NCBI GenBank assembly: GCA_964454015.1
Contig: CAYVQF010000038.1
Location: 1-53,282, forward strand
Length of the DNA stretch: 53,282 nucleotides
Source of the DNA: CAYVQF01 sp964454015
GTDB taxonomy: Bacteria; Myxococcota_A; Bradymonadia; UBA4248
Reading direction: 5' to 3'
Every line of letters begins with the position of its first letter. The stretch's first letter is position 1. The translations under genes and the position numbers were made by a program. The notes below the pieces were generated by a model. The model saw only the letters and a list, made by a program, of their open reading frames with translations. It was not told the origin of the DNA and did no database searches. This document shows, piece by piece, positions 49,592 through 53,282 of this stretch.

Positions 49592-51238
49592 TCAGGGCTC
49601 GACGATGAAGACGACCACTCGGGCGGGCTGGTTGGGGTCGTCCGGGGTGAGTAGCCCCAGGCCGAGCTGGGCCTTGGCAACGGTGCCAAGGGCGGCGGGG
49701 ATCTGCAGATCCTCCAGGGCGAGCAGGATTTGACTGTGGACGGTGAAGCGGCGGTAGGGGGTGCGCATGGCGTCGAGGAGAAAGCGGGCGTGGGTGTTGA
49801 CCTTGTCGCCGTCGAAGCCGTCGGCGTGGATGAGCTGGGCCAGTCGTTGGGCGACGCCGTGCAGCTCTTCCCGCGGCGTGGGGGCGACGGGTTGCGCGGC
49901 GAGGGTGGCCAAGATTTCGGCGAAGCCAGGGCGGGGCAGGATGCGGGCGAAGACTTGGGTGGCGTGGTAGGTGCGCTTGCCGGGTCCGTCGTCGACGATG
50001 GTGATCCCAATGCCGACATGGGTGGCGTGGGGGGAGAGGATGTTGGCGCGGTGGCCGAGGCTTTCCATCAGGTTTTCTTGGGCTTCGGCGATGCTGCCGT
50101 TGCGGGCGATGTTCTCGGCGGCGAAGCGCAAGTGGAGCCCGGCGCGTTCGAGGCGCTGGGCGAGGCTGCCCGTGTTGGGGGAGTTGTGGGCGAAGAAGGC
50201 GTGACGCTGCATGTCAAGGCTGTGGTTGCGGGCGATGGTGGCCAGCTCTGGCGCGTATTGCAGCAGGGGCAGTCCGTGGGCGGTGCGGTCTCGCTGGAGG
50301 AGGTTGAACATGTGGGCTTCAGCGGCGGCGGCATCATGCAGCCACTCTTCGCTCAAGGGGAGGAAGCCTTCCCAGGTGGTGGGCAGGGGGCGACCGACGT
50401 AGAGGGGGAAGTGAAAGGCGATCTGGGGCCCATCTGGGCCGGTGGCGAGGACCTGCAAGGTGTAGACGCCCGGGTTGGCGCCGATGGGGACGGTGGCAGC
50501 GATCTGATTTCCTCGCGTGGTGAAGGGGACGTTGATGATTTCTTCGTCCGGGGGCATGAGGAGGACTTCGGCGGCTTCGAGGGGGGGCATGAGGGAGAAG
50601 CGCAGGGGCACCGAGGTGCCCGGTTGGGGGGCGCGGGGGAAAGGGTCGAGGGTGGCGTTGCGTTGGGTCAGGAGGAGGACCCAGGTCCATTCGAAGGGGT
50701 CGCCGTCGCCGGGGGCGCTGCCGAGCCCGGCGTGGGTGTAGGCGGCGAAAGACGCCTGGTGGTTGGTGAGGAAGTTGGCGAAGTCGTCTGGGGTGGCGCG
50801 GGTGGTGAAGAGGAGGCGGACGGCGGCGGTGGCGTCTGGGCAGCCGCAGTGGTGCAAGAGGGCGGTGAGGAGGGCGCGGGGCGGATCGCGCAAGGGCTTG
50901 GCCGGATGATAGGCGGCGTAGCGGGCGGCGGCGGCAGAGAGGCAGGCCGAGGCTTGGAGTTGGGGTAGGGTGTGCCAGAGGTCGAGGCCGAGGCCGCGCT
51001 GGGCGGCGTCGGGTGTGGCTGGGGCGTGATAGTGGGTGGCTGGGGCGGCGGCGAGGGGGTAGGTGGCGAGCTCGCGCCAGCGTCCGTCGAGGGGATCCTC
51101 GGCCAGGCGCAGGGTGGGCTGGATGATCTGATGCGGTGTAGGCGCGGCCGGCGGTGGCCCGGCGTTTTCGCAGGCGTAGGCGCTGCCCATGAGCAGGGCG
51201 AAGGCAAAAACGCGGAGGGTGGATCGCAGAGATGACAT
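49592..51238 (-). CDS. CAP/SCP-domain lipoprotein
   Basis: 548 residues. An N-terminal signal peptide ends at MGSAYAC, a probable lipoprotein. Residues about 50-300 contain no family I recognise, but have beta-rich blocks (LLMPPDEEIINVPFTTRGNQ and VYTLQVLATGPDG). A CAP/SCP (PR-1) domain follows near 310-440: LQYAPELATIARNHSLDMQR, HNSPNTGSLAQRLERAG, AAENIARN, and ESLGHRANILSPHATHVGIG, matching the CAP motif order. A helical tail ends the protein. CAP proteins bind sterols or act as secreted effectors in eukaryotes; in bacteria the role is unclear. Confidence 0.8.
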   Translation of the reverse strand: MSSLRSTLRVFAFALLMGSAYACENAGPPPAAPTPHQIIQPTLRLAEDPLDGRWRELATYPLAAAPATHYHAPATPDAAQRGLGLDLWHTLPQLQASACLSAAAARYAAYHPAKPLRDPPRALLTALLHHCGCPDATAAVRLLFTTRATPDDFANFLTNHQASFAAYTHAGLGSAPGDGDPFEWTWVLLLTQRNATLDPFPRAPQPGTSVPLRFSLMPPLEAAEVLLMPPDEEIINVPFTTRGNQIAATVPIGANPGVYTLQVLATGPDGPQIAFHFPLYVGRPLPTTWEGFLPLSEEWLHDAAAAEAHMFNLLQRDRTAHGLPLLQYAPELATIARNHSLDMQRHAFFAHNSPNTGSLAQRLERAGLHLRFAAENIARNGSIAEAQENLMESLGHRANILSPHATHVGIGITIVDDGPGKRTYHATQVFARILPRPGFAEILATLAAQPVAPTPREELHGVAQRLAQLIHADGFDGDKVNTHARFLLDAMRTPYRRFTVHSQILLALEDLQIPAALGTVAKAQLGLGLLTPDDPNQPARVVVFIVEP

Positions 51239-51397
51239 AGCGTGACTCGCAGGCAGTGTGGCAGAGGGCGACGGATGCCACTCTCAGGCTAGCACAAAAG
51301 GGTGGGCGCGGTAGGGGGCGGTTGCAAGGGCGCTTGGGTGGTGTGGCGTTGCGTGGTAAAAGGCGGCGGCTTGGCCCGTGGCGGGCAGGAGGTGGCA

Positions 51398-52876
51398 GTG
51401 GACGAGGCGAGGGCGAGGCGTGGCTGGGGTGCGTTGGCGGCGATTTTGGGGCTGGCGGTGCTGTTGCGCTTGCTGGGGCTGACGGCGCAGGGGATGTGGT
51501 TCGACGAGCTGTGGACGTGGCGGCAGATGCAGTTGGCTTGGGGGGCCTTGTTGCAGGACATGATCCACGAGGACGTGCATCCGCCGCTCTATCCGTTTTT
51601 GCTGGCGGCGTGGACGCGGCTGTGGGGGGGCAGTGATGCGTTGGTGTTGCGGTCTCTGTCGGCGTTGTTGGGGGTGCTGACGGTCGGGGTGGTGTACTGT
51701 TTGGGGCGCGATCTTTGGGATCCACGCACGGGGAGGTGGGCGGCGCTGTTTTTGGCGGTGAATGTCTACGCCATTTTTTATAGCCAGGAGGCGCGCTCCT
51801 ATAGCCTGTTGTTGCTCGTGAGCGCGACCACCTTGTGGACTTGGTGGCGGCTGCGGGCGCCCCATCGCTGGTGGCACGCGGCGGCTTATGTGTTGAGCGG
51901 GGCGGCTCTGGCCTACACCCACGTTTTTGGGGTGCTGCTCTTGATCTATTTGGCCGGGGCGTATGGGGTGCTGGCGTGGCGGGGTTGGTCGGGGGCGTGG
52001 CGGTGGCCGGCGTGGCTGGGGCAGCACGTGCTCATGGGGCTTCTCTTCGTTCCGTGGCTGCCGGCGTTGTGGCTGCAGACGACGCGGGTGCAGGAGGGTT
52101 TTTGGATTCCCAAGCCGACGCTGGGCTTTTTGCTGGACTACTTTTCGTCCTACAGTGGCTCGAAGTGGATGGCCTGGTGGGTGCTCGCTTTGGTGCTGTG
52201 GGCGCTGTGGAAGCGTTGGCGAGGGCCGGCGCCGGAGGTGCAGGGAGAGCGTGAGGTTGGGCCGCTGGCAGCGCCGCTGTCAGCGCGAGGGCTGCTGCTT
52301 TTTTGGTTGGCCTTGGCCCTCTTCATGCTGTTGGTGCCCTTTGTGGTCTCTCAGATTTCGCAGCCCATGATGCACGCCAAGAGCGCCATCGTGGTGTTGG
52401 TGTCCATGGCGCTGTTGGTGGCGCGAGGCTTGGAGACGCTGCCGCGACGGGCCCTGGTGGCGACTTGGGTGGTGGGGGCGCTCCTGGGCGTTGGGACCTT
52501 GTATTTTGCGCACTACCGCGCGCACTACAAAGAGAACTGGCGCGAGATGAGTGGCGCGGTGGCGGCGCACTTCGAGCCGGGCCGGGATCTGGCGGTGCTC
52601 TACCACCCGGACTTCGATTATGGTTTCTGTTACCACTACTATCTGCCAGCGGAGGTGGAGACGCGCACCTTGATCTGCGCCGGTGCGGCCTGTGAGGCGC
52701 CCATCTTGGCGCTGAAGGCGGAGGTCGACGCGCGGGGGATCGAGCGGCTGTGGCTGATGCGGATGCGTTCCAGCCATGACTATCCGGCCGCTTTGGCGTC
52801 GTCGTGGGAGGTGGTGGCGAGCCAGAACTATCACAACGGGGTGATGGATCTGCTGGAGCGGCGGCGCCGGGAGTGA
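51398..52876 (+). CDS. GT39/ArnT-like membrane glycosyltransferase
   Basis: 492 residues from a GTG. About ten hydrophobic segments span residues 10-390. The first loop has FDELWTW, the DE motif of GT-C enzymes, followed by DVHPPLYPFLLAAW, both typical of PMT/ArnT-like transferases that use polyprenyl-phosphate sugars. The acceptor is unknown: lipid A, a glycan or protein are possible. AGGAGG four to six bases before the GTG at 51398 decides the start; the longer frame has no site. It diverges from the CAP lipoprotein gene. Confidence 0.85.
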   Translation: MDEARARRGWGALAAILGLAVLLRLLGLTAQGMWFDELWTWRQMQLAWGALLQDMIHEDVHPPLYPFLLAAWTRLWGGSDALVLRSLSALLGVLTVGVVYCLGRDLWDPRTGRWAALFLAVNVYAIFYSQEARSYSLLLLVSATTLWTWWRLRAPHRWWHAAAYVLSGAALAYTHVFGVLLLIYLAGAYGVLAWRGWSGAWRWPAWLGQHVLMGLLFVPWLPALWLQTTRVQEGFWIPKPTLGFLLDYFSSYSGSKWMAWWVLALVLWALWKRWRGPAPEVQGEREVGPLAAPLSARGLLLFWLALALFMLLVPFVVSQISQPMMHAKSAIVVLVSMALLVARGLETLPRRALVATWVVGALLGVGTLYFAHYRAHYKENWREMSGAVAAHFEPGRDLAVLYHPDFDYGFCYHYYLPAEVETRTLICAGAACEAPILALKAEVDARGIERLWLMRMRSSHDYPAALASSWEVVASQNYHNGVMDLLERRRRE

Positions 52877-52901
52877 GGGGGGGCTGCGTGGGATCGTGCT
52901 T

Positions 52902-53282
52902 GGGCTTGATTTGGCGCAGGATGCGTACGGTGTGAGGTTTGTGAAAAAAAAGGCGCAATTTTCCTTGGGCGGAGCCGATAAGGCTTGGTGCGTATGGGTG
53001 TTTTTGGTTTGGCATGGCTCGGCCGACACATAGGTCGGCCGGTACGGATTGATTTTGAGGAATGGCATGGGTGTTCTTGGTTTGGCATGGGAGCTTTCTT
53101 GGGCTTGATTTGGCGTTGGATGCGTATGGCGTGAGATTTGTGAAAAAAAGGCGCAATTTTCTTTGGGCGGAGCCGATAAGGCTTGGTGCGTATGGGTGTT
53201 TTTGGTTTGGCATGGGATCGGCCGACGCATAGGTCGGCCGGTACGGATTGATTTTGAGGAATGGTATGGGTGTTCTTGGTTT
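52902..53282. repeat. Tandem repeat of 199 bases, cut by the window end
   Basis: Two units lie head to tail: 52902-53100 and 53101-53282 (incomplete). They are nearly identical, with a few substitutions and single-base indels. Each contains an 8-base-stem hairpin (CGGCCGAC...GTCGGCCG, 53020-53041 and 53219-53240), a run of seven or eight A, and two copies of a 24-base subrepeat beginning ATGGGTGTT (52994-53017, 53067-53090, 53192-53215, and 53266 to the end). Stop codons interrupt all frames that could matter and the minus-strand open frames that run through it encode only the repeat; no gene is credible. More units are probably beyond the window. Confidence 0.8.

Noticed and set aside
52280..53230. 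Minus-strand open frames running through the terminal repeat, with repeated peptides
   Set aside because: The repetition comes from the DNA repeat and the frames continue as antisense of the glycosyltransferase; no ribosome site or domain.
52902..53282. CRISPR array at the window end
   Set aside because: The unit is 199 bases, without short repeat and variable spacer structure.

Overview
The window is a chromosomal segment, GC-rich by eye, from a diderm bacterium. Both GC richness and coding style point to the Myxococcota or a near relative such as the Bradymonadales. The evidence is: (i) lipid A/Kdo genes (lpxC, kdsA, kdsB), so an LPS outer membrane; (ii) two eukaryotic-type Ser/Thr kinases and a sigma-54-activator-like regulator; (iii) many lipoproteins with beta-propellers, one carrying the Cys-rich 'NGCE' modules common in Myxococcota; (iv) a recA promoter whose spacer holds a 17-base site that fits the motif reported for Myxococcus xanthus LexA at 16 of 17 positions. 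The lineage is an inference; there is no rRNA gene here to settle it. I see no tRNA, rRNA, CRISPR array, insertion sequence or prophage.

Layout. 1-3.9 kb (minus strand): a uracil-DNA glycosylase of the SMUG1 type, thpR, recA behind a LexA-type operator, and a ParA ATPase fused to two zinc fingers just after recA. 4.2-9.7 kb (plus): an M48 lipoprotein protease, cinA, then the tightly coupled kdsB-pyrG-kdsA group. 9.7-20 kb: lipoproteins, TPR proteins, a zinc-ribbon membrane protein, a CPBP protease with a 49-residue TatA-like gene, and a 700-residue fusion of glutamate-cysteine ligase with an RluA-type pseudouridine synthase. 18.6-26.2 kb is a signalling block: a TPR membrane protein, a membrane Ser/Thr kinase, an AAA+ sigma-54-type regulator with four cysteines inside its receiver-like domain, an intergenic stretch ending in a very strong terminator with no annotated transcript (candidate small RNA), a second kinase with HQD in place of HRD, and a diacylglycerol-kinase-family enzyme.

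26.2-35.8 kb: a WD-type secreted protein, a promoter-led operon (unknown 112-residue protein, lpxC, small lipoprotein), the prs-rnz pair, a 60-residue acidic protein behind a long palindrome, a lytic transglycosylase with TPR-like repeats, and a plant-type phosphofructokinase. 35.8-42.4 kb: a lipoprotein-BtpA pair, hflX, a TPR protein overlapping a secreted lipin-like HAD phosphatase, and clpX. 42.5-52.9 kb: a 949-residue Cys-rich/BNR lipoprotein, an Lrp-type regulator with thrC and an inositol-monophosphatase-family gene, another beta-propeller lipoprotein, a CAP-domain lipoprotein and a GT39-like membrane glycosyltransferase. The window ends inside a 199-base tandem repeat with hairpins.

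The best candidates for something undescribed are the kinase/regulator/RNA block at 18.6-25.2 kb, the GshA-RluA fusion, the zinc-finger ParA linked to recA, and the palindrome-controlled 60-residue gene. Gene starts were moved from the longest reading frame wherever a Shine-Dalgarno sequence or promoter argued for it; each entry says so.
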